Origin: a virus
DNA length: 26,345 bases
Direction: 5' to 3' (one strand)
Virus record (IMG/VR): IMGVR_UViG_3300050139_000116
Coordinates: 1 to 26,345 of that record
Below the pieces are notes generated by a model, which saw only the letters and a program-made list of their open reading frames with translations, did no database searches and was not told the DNA's origin. The position numbers and the translations under genes were made by a program. Positions 13,301 to 20,260 of this stretch are shown here, in pieces (the stretch's first letter is position 1; every line of letters starts with the position of its first letter).

Positions 13301-13669
13301 ATGAACAAAGAATTAGAATATATTAAAAAGAAGAAGTTAACTGAAAAAGAAACATTTCTATTTTATATAGATATTGGTTATAAACCAAAAGAGGCATTAT
13401 TTAATATTAAAGGAACTTTTTCAACACCATATGAACAACTATGTGAATGTATAAAAATACTTAATGAAGGTTGGTACCCTAATTGGAACAACCAAAATGA
13501 ATACAAGTATTGGATTTATTTCACATTAAACGGTGGTTTCTCGTATAACAATGTGACTTATCGCAATACTTCTGCGCATGTTCCATCGGCCCTTTGCCTA
13601 AGAACTGAGGAACTTGCTAACTTAGCAAGTAAAATATTATTACCATTGTATGAACAAGTTTATAAATAA
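13301..13669 (+). CDS. Hypothetical protein of a type common in Bacteroidetes phages (122 aa)
   Basis: The N-terminal 50 residues are helical and charged. The C-terminal part has a conserved-looking block LNEGWYPNWNNQNEYKYWIY, followed by an aromatic/Gly segment and SALCLRTEELANLASKILLP. I recall similar WxPNWxxxxxxKY...LCxxxEELA proteins as hypotheticals in Flavobacterium phages and prophages; their role is unknown. Bases from about 13535 to 13620 are richer in G and C and use different codons from the neighbours, so this domain may have been acquired recently. Confidence 0.65.
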   Translation: MNKELEYIKKKKLTEKETFLFYIDIGYKPKEALFNIKGTFSTPYEQLCECIKILNEGWYPNWNNQNEYKYWIYFTLNGGFSYNNVTYRNTSAHVPSALCLRTEELANLASKILLPLYEQVYK

Positions 13670-13694
13670 CAAAACACTAAAAAAAATAAACAAA

Positions 13695-14144
13695 ATGAAA
13701 GAAATAGAAAAAGAATTAAGAGAAAAATTTACTGGTAGTAATAATGCATTTAGAACACCTAAAGAATTTAGAGATTTGTTTAAAACAAAAAGAACAAAAC
13801 AAATAGAATTAAGTCAAAAGATTCTTGATAAAAATACAATTTTATTTAAAGAAGAATTAGCTAAGATTAACAGTAATAATGAATATACATTTATTAGATC
13901 ATCTATTGATGCTGACCCCTATGATGATACAATACCTTTAAAACACGTATATAGAATAAAATGGGGTGAGTATTTGTTTTATTTATTCTATGCTGAATCT
14001 AAAGAAATATTTTATAGTATTATTAGTGAAGAACTTGAAGAACAAAAAAAAACTGCTATTAGACAAATTAAAATTTTAACCTTTAAAGAACAAATTTCAA
14101 CACCAGAAGGACTAATAGAATTTATTAAAGAAAATATTAAGTAA
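13695..14144 (+). CDS. Hypothetical protein (149 aa)
   Basis: ATG 13695 is preferred over an upstream ATG at 13650, which would overlap the previous gene, because AAATAAACAAA precedes it as in other starts here. The protein is Lys/Glu-rich and helical at both ends (MKEIEKELREKFTGSNNAFR and a C-terminal Glu/Lys helix). In the middle is a likely beta section RIKWGEYLFYLFYAESKEIF. It abuts the next start with no gap. No family recognised. Confidence 0.55.
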   Translation: MKEIEKELREKFTGSNNAFRTPKEFRDLFKTKRTKQIELSQKILDKNTILFKEELAKINSNNEYTFIRSSIDADPYDDTIPLKHVYRIKWGEYLFYLFYAESKEIFYSIISEELEEQKKTAIRQIKILTFKEQISTPEGLIEFIKENIK

Positions 14145-14411
14145 ATGACAAATGAAGTAGTAGAAACCCTTAAAAAGATTGGTGAAGAATTTTCTAACGA
14201 AATTGTAACCTATAATATAAAACTCATTAAAACACTTGAAGAAGAACAATATGAAGAATCTGCACGTTTAAGAGATGAAATAGAATATCTCATTCAACAA
14301 ACAACCTTTTTATTCGTTAGTATTGGTGGCCTTGAAAAAGAGAGAATTTTAAACCATTTCAAGGAGCAAGACACATATGTTAAAATGAGATTAAATGAAG
14401 AAAATAAATAA
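14145..14411 (+). CDS. Hypothetical protein with UVR-like motif (88 aa)
   Basis: The segment LEEEQYEESARLRDEIEYLI (about 31-50) follows the UVR motif of UvrB/UvrC and related regulators (charged helix with A-x-x-LRD-x-I). The rest is helical. In UvrB/UvrC this motif mediates protein pairing. A role in repair or in binding a host Uvr protein is possible but not shown. Its stop shares a base with the next start (TAATG). Confidence 0.55.
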   Translation: MTNEVVETLKKIGEEFSNEIVTYNIKLIKTLEEEQYEESARLRDEIEYLIQQTTFLFVSIGGLEKERILNHFKEQDTYVKMRLNEENK

Positions 14412-14719
14412 TGATAAATCAACCTAAAAAAGCTGAAACTGATTTTACTGAAGAACCATTCCAAGTGGTAATACAACCAGCTCAGATGCCTCATATGTTG
14501 CGTTTAACGTATTCAAAGAAGAAAGGTGGTAAACTACTTCAAATGGAAGAAATCAACGCTAATGAAGAAGTATTAGGGTTATGTACCTTCAAGGGTAAAT
14601 CTGGTAGTGGTTCTAAATGTGATTGGATGATAGAAGTTAAGAGAGCTTATTCTGGAATGAAAGCTACAGATTGGGTGATAAGCGGTCTTTATGTTGACCA
14701 ATATTACAAAAAACATTAA
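14411..14719 (+). CDS. Hypothetical protein (102 aa)
   Basis: One-base overlap with the preceding gene. It looks like a small beta-rich domain, with alternating hydrophobics in HMLRLTYSKKKGGKLLQMEE and in CDWMIEVKRAYSGMKATDWV. Nothing else in the window resembles it and no family is recognised. It is the last gene of the first plus-strand unit before a second set of promoters. Confidence 0.5.
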   Translation: MINQPKKAETDFTEEPFQVVIQPAQMPHMLRLTYSKKKGGKLLQMEEINANEEVLGLCTFKGKSGSGSKCDWMIEVKRAYSGMKATDWVISGLYVDQYYKKH

Positions 14720-14730
14720 AATAAAATGGT

Positions 14731-14756
14731 GTTTTAATAAAATACTAATATTTATA
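14731..14756 (+). promoter_or_regulatory. Putative phage promoter, class A
   Basis: GTTTTAATAAAATACTA directly precedes ATATTTATA (14748-14756). It lies 13 nt before a 13-codon frame and about 60 nt upstream of a separate host-type promoter, so the following genes could be read by two polymerase forms. Confidence 0.45.
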
Positions 14757-14769
14757 ATAAACAAAGAAA

Positions 14770-14811
14770 ATGGAAAAATTTTATTATAATCTCAAAAGTA
14801 AACAAATATAA
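14770..14811 (+). CDS. Possible 13-aa leader peptide
   Basis: ATG 14770 follows AACAAAGAAA, the usual start context here, and encodes MEKFYYNLKSKQI before TAA. It sits between a class A element and the -33 box of the next promoter. It is too short to be sure it is translated. Confidence 0.25.
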   Translation: MEKFYYNLKSKQI

Positions 14812-14817
14812 AATAAA

Positions 14818-14849
14818 TTTGGTAGTATCAATTAAAATACGTACCTTTG
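14818..14849 (+). promoter_or_regulatory. Bacteroidetes-type vegetative promoter
   Basis: TTTG (14818-14821), 20 nt, TACCTTTG (14842-14849), an exact match to the -33/-7 consensus. Transcription should start near 14855, leaving a leader of about 15 nt before ATG 14871. Confidence 0.75.
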
Positions 14850-14870
14850 TACTCAGAAACTTAAACAAAT

Positions 14871-15065
14871 ATGAAAACAGCAAAAGAAATACATGATGAA
14901 CTTCCAAATGATATGGTAGAACTGATTATAATAGGTCAGAGTTATTCTAGAAAAAATCCTAATTTAGATGAATCAAAAGTCTTTAATCAAATGATGGAAT
15001 CTGAAACAGCTAATCTAATAGGTCTTAAATCAATAGTAGCATTATTAATCTTTAAAAACAACTAA
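14871..15065 (+). CDS. Hypothetical small protein (64 aa)
   Basis: First gene after a host-type promoter, with AAACAAAT before the ATG. The sequence is an acidic/amphipathic helix set (AKEIHDELPNDMVELIIIGQ) with a hydrophobic end LKSIVALLIF. Not recognised. Its position as the first product of an early promoter makes it a candidate host-takeover protein, by inference only. Confidence 0.55.
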   Translation: MKTAKEIHDELPNDMVELIIIGQSYSRKNPNLDESKVFNQMMESETANLIGLKSIVALLIFKNN

Positions 15066-15066
15066 T

Positions 15067-15171
15067 ATGGAAAACGAAGTAGATTACTCAATTATATCAA
15101 ACTTAACACCAGAAGAACTGGAGGCTTATTTCACTAACCTTAAAATACAAATAACCTATGAAAACCATTAA
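15067..15171 (+). CDS. 34-aa acidic microprotein
   Basis: ATG 15067 lies one base after the previous stop, and the gene ends 14 nt inside the next gene. The peptide, starting MENEVDYSIISNLTPEELEA, is acidic and helical. The tight packing with both neighbours is the main evidence. Function unknown. Confidence 0.5.
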   Translation: MENEVDYSIISNLTPEELEAYFTNLKIQITYENH

Positions 15172-15661
15172 ACTATTGATTTTAACCCTTGTATTGGGAG
15201 GGTTTATATCTTGTAAAAAACAAGCAGTTATAACTCCATCAAAAATACAACAATCAGTTCATATAACCAATTTAGTAACTCATACATTGGTTATTAAATA
15301 TAGTTATACGCCTAATTCAACATCTATTTTAAATTATTCTGGGTTTACACTAACCCCTAATAAATATGGTAATAATGAATATGTCCAAAATTATCCAGGA
15401 AGTCTTCATCCTTTAACTTGGAATGATACAATTAATAATAAAATTTTTAAGGATTCACTTCAATTACAACCAAATCATTTTATGGAAATAATAGGGGGTC
15501 TTGTTGTTGGTGATACTATTTATTCTGGAATTGGCTTTTCAGAACCAATTCAACAAATTCAACCAGTAATACAAAGTTGGTATTTAGATGGTGTATTTAT
15601 TGGTTCTGATACAAATATAAACCGTTCAACTCAACAAGGAAGAGTTATTCCAATACATTAA
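15158..15661 (+). CDS. Phage-encoded lipoprotein
   Basis: 167 aa. The signal peptide has a basic start, a hydrophobic core LLILTLVLGG and a lipobox ending FISC, so Cys19 would be lipidated after cleavage by signal peptidase II. The residues after Cys are KKQAV, without the acidic lipoprotein export signal of surface lipoproteins, which suggests the periplasmic face. The mature part is Asn/Thr/Ser/Pro-rich and beta-like (HITNLVTHTLVIKYSYTPNS). Phage lipoproteins made early often block superinfection by masking receptors or DNA entry. That role is plausible here but unproven; host-derived cargo is the alternative. Confidence 0.7.
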   Translation: MKTIKLLILTLVLGGFISCKKQAVITPSKIQQSVHITNLVTHTLVIKYSYTPNSTSILNYSGFTLTPNKYGNNEYVQNYPGSLHPLTWNDTINNKIFKDSLQLQPNHFMEIIGGLVVGDTIYSGIGFSEPIQQIQPVIQSWYLDGVFIGSDTNINRSTQQGRVIPIH

Positions 15662-15664
15662 AAT

Positions 15665-15856
15665 ATGACAACAAAAAGCATACAAATCGAAATTTGCAAA
15701 CACTTAAACTTGATTTATAATCATCTTGATAAGATTAATCAACTAAATAACCTATTAAAAGATGAATCTAAACCTCTAAAAGAATTGGATGATTCTAATC
15801 TAATAGTAGGAACTTTTACAATTGCTGATAATGATGACAACACATATTCACTTTAA
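15665..15856 (+). CDS. Hypothetical small protein (63 aa)
   Basis: Starts 3 nt after the lipoprotein gene. A helical Leu/Asn-rich N-terminal half (ICKHLNLIYNHLDKINQLNN) and an acidic C-terminal tail. Its last 26 nt overlap the next gene in another frame. Not recognised. Confidence 0.5.
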   Translation: MTTKSIQIEICKHLNLIYNHLDKINQLNNLLKDESKPLKELDDSNLIVGTFTIADNDDNTYSL

Positions 15857-16301
15857 ACAAACACCATCTAAACTGATAATCACTTATACAAAAGGTAGTA
15901 TCAAAATAACCATCACTAGCTCACCTAAGGAGCTTTTGAAGGTTTATGGTCTTACAGCATCGCAAATATGTTTGGATAGCTTAAAAATGATTATAAAAGA
16001 TAATAAACTATGTATACTTAAGTCTTATAATTTAGATAGTACAGTAGAAGAATGGACAACCATTAATGGTAAATTCACCTTCAAGAAAGAAGATAATCTT
16101 ATTATATGTGTTAATAATGCTGATACAGGTGATTATATCTATCTAAAGGATAAAGATTTAAAAGGTAAGAATAGATATAAACTTACCAGTAAAGAGTATA
16201 TTAAACTTAAAAATATTAAAAATGCGGAGAAAGCTGCCAATATGATATTGGCAGATAATATCAATTTGAATTTTGATTTAAGCCAAGGGCTTGAAATATA
16301 G
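15831..16301 (+). CDS. Hypothetical protein (156 aa)
   Basis: ATG 15831 (or 15834) is chosen; the frame is open to a TTG nine bases upstream. The protein is beta-rich at first (KLIITYTKGSIKITITSSPK) and Lys-rich and helical later (KLTSKEYIKLKNIKNAEKAA). It is the only identified gene in the window that ends in TAG. Its 3' end overlaps the convergent endolysin gene by 24 nt. No family recognised. Confidence 0.55.
   Translation: MMTTHIHFKQTPSKLIITYTKGSIKITITSSPKELLKVYGLTASQICLDSLKMIIKDNKLCILKSYNLDSTVEEWTTINGKFTFKKEDNLIICVNNADTGDYIYLKDKDLKGKNRYKLTSKEYIKLKNIKNAEKAANMILADNINLNFDLSQGLEI
16234..16254. repeat. Perfect hairpin CTGCCAAT-ATGAT-ATTGGCAG
   Basis: An 8-bp perfect stem with a 5-nt loop inside the last codons of the plus-strand gene, just before it meets the convergent endolysin gene. 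No clean U-run follows on either strand. It may stall or stabilise converging transcripts. Confidence 0.5.
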
Positions 16302-16730
16302 TTCAGCTTCAGCATTTCTGCGATAAACCAATCCTTCCAATACCTTACCATTTGCTTTATTCCATAATTTAAAACTATCAGTTATGGTAGGGTCATTTGG
16401 GTTAATATTAATCTTACGTAGAACGGATGAGGAATAGAAATTACCTGGACCTATGTTATAACATAAACAAACCAAAGCATCAAATTGATTTTGATTGATG
16501 GGTTGTTTTACATATGCTGTTACATTATCAACGAAATGTTGAACAACATTATTAAATAGCATATCAGCTCGTTGTTGAGTGATTTCATCATATAATTTAA
16601 CCTTAACACCATTTTCATATTGAGTATTACCCCATCCAATAGTTGGAATAAATACACTATCTAAATATGCGGATAATTTGCAAGATTCGAAATGTTTAAT
16701 AAGGTTGATACCGTTTTGTCCTAATTGCAT
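16278..16730 (-). CDS. Endolysin, GH24 lysozyme (muramidase)
   Basis: 150 aa from ATG 16730. HFESCKLSAYLDSVFIPTIG carries Glu15, Asp24 and Thr30, with exactly the spacing of the T4 lysozyme triad (Glu11-Asp20-Thr26), followed by GWGNT. Later blocks QFDALVCLCYNIGPGNF and LEGLVYRRNAEAELY are typical of this family. It cleaves the MurNAc-GlcNAc bond of peptidoglycan at lysis. There is no signal peptide, so it depends on the holin-like proteins upstream. An earlier in-frame ATG at 16751 lies inside a terminator hairpin and would add MVFFYIN; the later start is favoured. Confidence 0.92.
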   Translation of the reverse strand: MQLGQNGINLIKHFESCKLSAYLDSVFIPTIGWGNTQYENGVKVKLYDEITQQRADMLFNNVVQHFVDNVTAYVKQPINQNQFDALVCLCYNIGPGNFYSSSVLRKININPNDPTITDSFKLWNKANGKVLEGLVYRRNAEAELYFKPLA

Positions 16731-16738
16731 ATTTATAT

Positions 16739-16760
16739 AAAAAAAGACCATATTATGGTC
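16739..16760 (-). terminator. Intrinsic terminator directly upstream of the endolysin
   Basis: On the minus strand GACCAT-AAT-ATGGTC (16746-16760) is followed by seven T (16739-16745). Only 8 nt separate the T-run from the endolysin ATG at 16730. It would end transcripts coming from the holin-like and tRNA genes, so the endolysin needs readthrough. Confidence 0.75.
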
Positions 16761-16940
16761 CTAATACTGTAGTAATTAATTTGTTATTTTATTACTTACT
16801 TACTTATCTTTGTTATTTATATTGATTATATTTAAACTAGTATATATTTTAATATTGCAAAATTACTCTTTTTTTCTGACAATAGCAAGTTTCTAAAGAT
16901 AAAAAATACTAATTTAGTGATAATCAATTTAATTAAATTG

Positions 16941-17011
16941 TAGCAAAAGAAGGACTCGAACCTTCAATTAAGGGTTATGAGCCCTTTGTGATACCCTTTC
17001 ACTATCTTGCA
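16941..17011 (-). tRNA. tRNA-Met (CAT), initiator-like
   Basis: 71 nt. Acceptor TGCAAGA/TTTTGCT (6 of 7 paired), D stem GTGA/TCAC, anticodon stem AAGGG/CCCTT with loop CTCATAA, variable loop AATT, T stem GAAGG/CCTTC with loop TTCGAGT, discriminator A, no encoded CCA. The first acceptor pair is a T-T mismatch, and the anticodon stem ends in three G-C pairs next to the loop. Both are hallmarks of initiator tRNA. The D-stem pair T11-A24 is more elongator-like. An Ile tRNA with modified CAU anticodon is the other option. It lies 6 nt downstream of the second holin-like gene. Confidence 0.85.
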
Positions 17012-17017
17012 ATATTA

Positions 17018-17233
17018 TTATTTATCTTGGATATTTCCTGGTGTATCTGCTGTAAAGAATGTTGATAGAAATTGTCCTATAGCACCCATACAAATAGCTA
17101 TAATACCAAAGACTTTATAGTCATTATATATACTATATGTACCTATTGTTACTGATGTAACCAATAGAGCATGACCAATTTTTTGAACCATTACTGGTGT
17201 TGGTTGACTATAACCAGAGAAGCTAAATTCCAT
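17018..17233 (-). CDS. Holin-like membrane protein (71 aa)
   Basis: Two hydrophobic segments, about 18-33 (KIGHALLVTSVTIGTYSI) and 41-60 (KVFGIIAICMGAIGQFLSTF), joined by a short polar turn, with a charged C-terminus. It shares one base with the preceding gene (TAATG) and lies just before the tRNA and endolysin. Size, topology and position fit a phage holin that opens the inner membrane at lysis. Which of the two small membrane proteins is holin and which antiholin cannot be told. Confidence 0.65.
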   Translation of the reverse strand: MEFSFSGYSQPTPVMVQKIGHALLVTSVTIGTYSIYNDYKVFGIIAICMGAIGQFLSTFFTADTPGNIQDK

Positions 17234-17424
17234 TATTTATTAAATTTAGATTTAATGTAATTATATACTTTTCTACAAGCTAAAGAAACCACAAAAGATA
17301 CCACAGCACCAATACTAGCAAGACAAGCTGTTTTAACTATATCTTCAGAATGAAGTGTAAAAATTGTTATAAGTGTTCCTCCAAGTGTTCCTAATAGAGT
17401 ATGTGTGTGCATATGTGTTGTCAT
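17233..17424 (-). CDS. Holin-like membrane protein (63 aa)
   Basis: N-terminus with His/Thr repeats (MTTHMHTHTLLGTLGG), a first hydrophobic helix to about residue 24, a second at about 31-49 (KTACLASIGAVVSFVVSLAC), and a strongly basic tail KVYNYIKSKFNK. Two-helix proteins with basic tails are typical of class II holins. Translationally coupled to the next holin-like gene. The pair may form a holin/antiholin timer. Confidence 0.6.
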   Translation of the reverse strand: MTTHMHTHTLLGTLGGTLITIFTLHSEDIVKTACLASIGAVVSFVVSLACRKVYNYIKSKFNK

Positions 17425-17457
17425 TTTTAATTTATTTAATTAGTTCTAATAAAACAT

Positions 17458-18099
17458 TTATCTAATACCTACAAATTCAATATAATCATCAAGACTTAAT
17501 CCCCATCCTCTATATTCTGTAAGTGTCCTATTACCACCTAAATTAGGTAAATAAATACCACCATTATATGATGACCTATTAGGATAATACAAATCAGCTC
17601 CGTTGCCATTTTGGCCTAATTGAGGATTTAAGTAATTTGGATATAAATCAGTATTAGATACAAGAAATTGAGATGTTCTTTGTGCATAAAATGCAGCTTT
17701 TTCACGGTATTTTTCTATTATCCATTCAACATCTTGTCTAGCTGCTGGTTCAGAAAAATCTGATTTTTGAGATACAATAGATTTATTTTTAAACTGAAAT
17801 TCAATAAATGGTAATAAATGAATCATCGTAGATGCAGCAAGCATAGGGCGAAGAAATTTGGTTAATAATAAATAATTATTAGCATCAGCACCAATGGTAC
17901 CACCAGATATTTGAGCTTCAATTTGTTTATAGAGTGTACTACCTAATACTGGCATAATATAAAGGTCACTAGCCGTTTGTATTGCTTCAATAATTATTTT
18001 ATCATCAACATTACTATTTAAGGCAGTTGATTGTTTTAAATAAACAGCATCAATAAAAAATACTGTACTTGGCCAAGGTGAATAAATATTAATACTCAT
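17458..18099 (-). CDS. Head-tail connector (head completion) protein
   Basis: 213 aa, starting 3 nt after the portal stop. The N-terminal half is helical, with NVDDKIIIEAIQTASDLYIM, PVLGSTLYKQI and LLLTKFLRPMLAASTMIHLL. This is the pattern of the DUF6712/gp6-like adaptor proteins next to portal genes in Bacteroidetes phages. The C-terminal part is Gly/Asn/Tyr-rich. It would dock under the portal ring after packaging to seal the head and receive the tail. Name by family resemblance and position; no catalytic role expected. Confidence 0.65.
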   Translation of the reverse strand: MSINIYSPWPSTVFFIDAVYLKQSTALNSNVDDKIIIEAIQTASDLYIMPVLGSTLYKQIEAQISGGTIGADANNYLLLTKFLRPMLAASTMIHLLPFIEFQFKNKSIVSQKSDFSEPAARQDVEWIIEKYREKAAFYAQRTSQFLVSNTDLYPNYLNPQLGQNGNGADLYYPNRSSYNGGIYLPNLGGNRTLTEYRGWGLSLDDYIEFVGIR

Positions 18100-18102
18100 A
18101 AT

Positions 18103-19722
18103 TTAGTTTATTTCTTTTTTCTTTTTAGGTAATTGATTAATATATTTTGGCAATTGAGGAACAACTGCCATATTCTCTTCTTCATCAGAACCTAAGAATG
18201 TATCAATTTGTTCATCATTTAATCCATATCCAGATGATAATAATACCTTGGCTTGTTGATGTGTTAATTTCTCTTGATTAACTTGTCTAATGATTCTTAA
18301 TAAACCACCATGTTGACGGCCTGTAAGACTATTTAATACACTATTAATAACTGGAGCATCTTCATCAGACATTCCTAAAGGCTTAGAAGCACTTGTAGGT
18401 GTAGTTGGTGTTGTAGATGCATCAGCATTAGATATATTAACACCAAGATTAGGTATATCAGTTTTAGCCAAAGGAGGTAAACTAATACGATTACGTAATT
18501 CATTTACTGTCATTATATTTAATAATGTGGCATCATCATATGTGAAATTAATTGGATGATTATCTTTAATAAATACTTTAAGAGTGAATCCATTAAAATC
18601 TAATATCTCTTGTATCGTTTCTTCGAAAAGTGTTTGAATTGGATATATAACATTATTCAAATATAAACTAGCTGATTGAGCTAATTCATTAGACAACCCC
18701 AATTGTCCAGGTACCGCCACTCCAGCTAATACTGGATTAGGGATTTGATGGGCTCTTATAATACTATTATCACAAAATTCACTTAAACGACTATATATCT
18801 CACTCATATTAGATGTCTCAATAGGAGTGATTGTAGTGGCATTAGCATTACTTTGATTATAGCTTAATATGAACTTACCAGCTTTCGCTGAACCACCATA
18901 TAAAGCGTTTATTGATTGATATTGAACCTTCATATCTTCTTCAGTAGGTATTCCATTATTATAGTTAATAACCATAGAAGGACTTAAACCATTCATTACA
19001 CTGGATAACATATATTGACCAACTTCATAAGATAATTGAATAGCTGTAGCTGCTGGTTGCCAATCTGGTAATCCATAGAAACGAGTATTAGATTTATAGT
19101 TACGAATCATCATAATACTATCAGCTTCAATTCTATTTGAAGGGTCAAATACTGGTATTTCTTCTGGAGTAAAATCTTTCTTTTTATATTGAGTCCAATC
19201 TTCAGAATAATAAAAACATTCAATTTCTCTTGTTTCTATATTTGGAATACCAACTCTTACTTGAGCAGCATCAACATGATATATCTTTGCAATCTTGGTA
19301 CGGTCATTTGACCAACGAATACCAATATAGAAATAACCAAACATAACGTAATCAGATATACATCTTTTAAGAAGTTTATTGATATTTGTTGTTTTAAGAA
19401 AATCAGTTTGTTTTGATAACATATCCTTATCTTGTGAATCTTCAACTTGAAACCCTTCACCATATATATTTTGGATTTTATTGGTTACTATAGCTTGATG
19501 CAAAGGACAATTATTGGTAATAGATATGAGCCAATTTGGATAAAGGTTATCAATACCATTATTTACCCATAATTTGTTTTTCTTTTCTTTAAATACAGGT
19601 GGTTTATAAGTAGCAAAACTAATACTTTGTATATTACTATTTGGTTTAAATATACTTTTATCATTAGATAAAATATCTTGATTATTTATAAACTCTTGTA
19701 ATTCATTATTAATATCGCTCAT
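18103..19722 (-). CDS. Portal protein
   Basis: 539 aa. A dodecameric ring at the capsid vertex through which DNA enters and leaves. Family marks are VNNGIDNLYPNWLISI (53-68), MFGYFYIGIRW (127-137), the portal signature YGLPDWQ (216-222) followed by long helices, and a helical crown near QSASLYLNNVIYPIQTLFEE. The C-terminal 110 residues are Thr/Pro/Ser-rich and then basic (LPKKKKEIN). It belongs to the HK97/PBSX-type portal group. It lies downstream of the capsid genes rather than beside the terminase, an unusual order. Confidence 0.9.
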   Translation of the reverse strand: MSDINNELQEFINNQDILSNDKSIFKPNSNIQSISFATYKPPVFKEKKNKLWVNNGIDNLYPNWLISITNNCPLHQAIVTNKIQNIYGEGFQVEDSQDKDMLSKQTDFLKTTNINKLLKRCISDYVMFGYFYIGIRWSNDRTKIAKIYHVDAAQVRVGIPNIETREIECFYYSEDWTQYKKKDFTPEEIPVFDPSNRIEADSIMMIRNYKSNTRFYGLPDWQPAATAIQLSYEVGQYMLSSVMNGLSPSMVINYNNGIPTEEDMKVQYQSINALYGGSAKAGKFILSYNQSNANATTITPIETSNMSEIYSRLSEFCDNSIIRAHQIPNPVLAGVAVPGQLGLSNELAQSASLYLNNVIYPIQTLFEETIQEILDFNGFTLKVFIKDNHPINFTYDDATLLNIMTVNELRNRISLPPLAKTDIPNLGVNISNADASTTPTTPTSASKPLGMSDEDAPVINSVLNSLTGRQHGGLLRIIRQVNQEKLTHQQAKVLLSSGYGLNDEQIDTFLGSDEEENMAVVPQLPKYINQLPKKKKEIN

Positions 19723-19725
19723 AGG

Positions 19726-20154
19726 TTAATAGGTTTTAAAAAAGATATTATTACCAGTATTACCAGTAAAATAGATGTAATTATTTGTTGTATTAGGTTT
19801 ATAAAAGACTCTACCTTCACCAACCAATCCAATTGTTTGTGTTGGGTTAAGATTGTCTCTTGTTGTTTGTTCATATATTTTATATAACCAAAAATTACCG
19901 TTGCTTAGACTTATAGTACCACCTGTTAAATTGGTATAAGTAGAACCAGTTTCAATAATATTGAATTGGTCATAACGGGTTCTTGCTGATATATCAGCTA
20001 TGTTATCAGCAACAAAATAGATTGATTCATTCGTACTTTCACTTGTGAAATTAAAAAGAAAATAAGGCGTACTTGAAGAAAATACCCAAGATTGACTATT
20101 AACTGTAAGGTCCAAATATATATTATTATTACTATCTTGTGCTATATTAATCAT
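19726..20154 (-). CDS. Hypothetical virion-associated protein (142 aa)
   Basis: First gene of the portal unit, 3 nt before the portal start, with its own class B promoter. Almost entirely beta and Asn/Thr/Ser/Tyr-rich (SWVFSSSTPYFLFNFTSEST; later NGNFWLYKIYEQTT and YIYFTGNTGNNIFF). No cysteine and no signal peptide. This is the look of a capsid decoration, tail or neck protein. No family recognised, so only the structural role is inferred from composition and neighbours. Confidence 0.5.
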   Translation of the reverse strand: MINIAQDSNNNIYLDLTVNSQSWVFSSSTPYFLFNFTSESTNESIYFVADNIADISARTRYDQFNIIETGSTYTNLTGGTISLSNGNFWLYKIYEQTTRDNLNPTQTIGLVGEGRVFYKPNTTNNYIYFTGNTGNNIFFKTY

Positions 20155-20170
20155 AGATTGATGCTTCTTA

Positions 20171-20194
20171 TATAAATACCATTTTATTTATATT
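20171..20194 (-). promoter_or_regulatory. Putative phage late promoter, class B (AATAT-N10-GTATTTATA)
   Basis: On the minus strand AATAT (AACAT at other sites) lies 10 nt before GTATTTATA, 16 nt upstream of the start at 20154. It sits just downstream of a terminator, so the portal unit has its own start of transcription. Confidence 0.5.
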
Positions 20195-20199
20195 ATCTT

Positions 20200-20240
20200 A
20201 AAAAATAAAAGGCCATACCATTTTAAGATATAGCCCTTTA
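20200..20240 (-). terminator. Intrinsic terminator after the tail tube gene
   Basis: On the minus strand GGCTATA pairs with TATGGCC (7 bp with one T-G wobble), flanked by AAA/TTT, and is followed by CTTTTATTTTTT. It lies 20 nt after the stop at 20261 and immediately before the portal promoter. Confidence 0.6.
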
Positions 20241-20260
20241 AGTGGATTATGGAGGAAAAA

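Noticed and set aside
16731-16751. Longer endolysin start (MVFFYIN...)
   Set aside because: Those codons are the terminator stem and T-run; the T4-lysozyme-like N-terminus fits the ATG at 16730.
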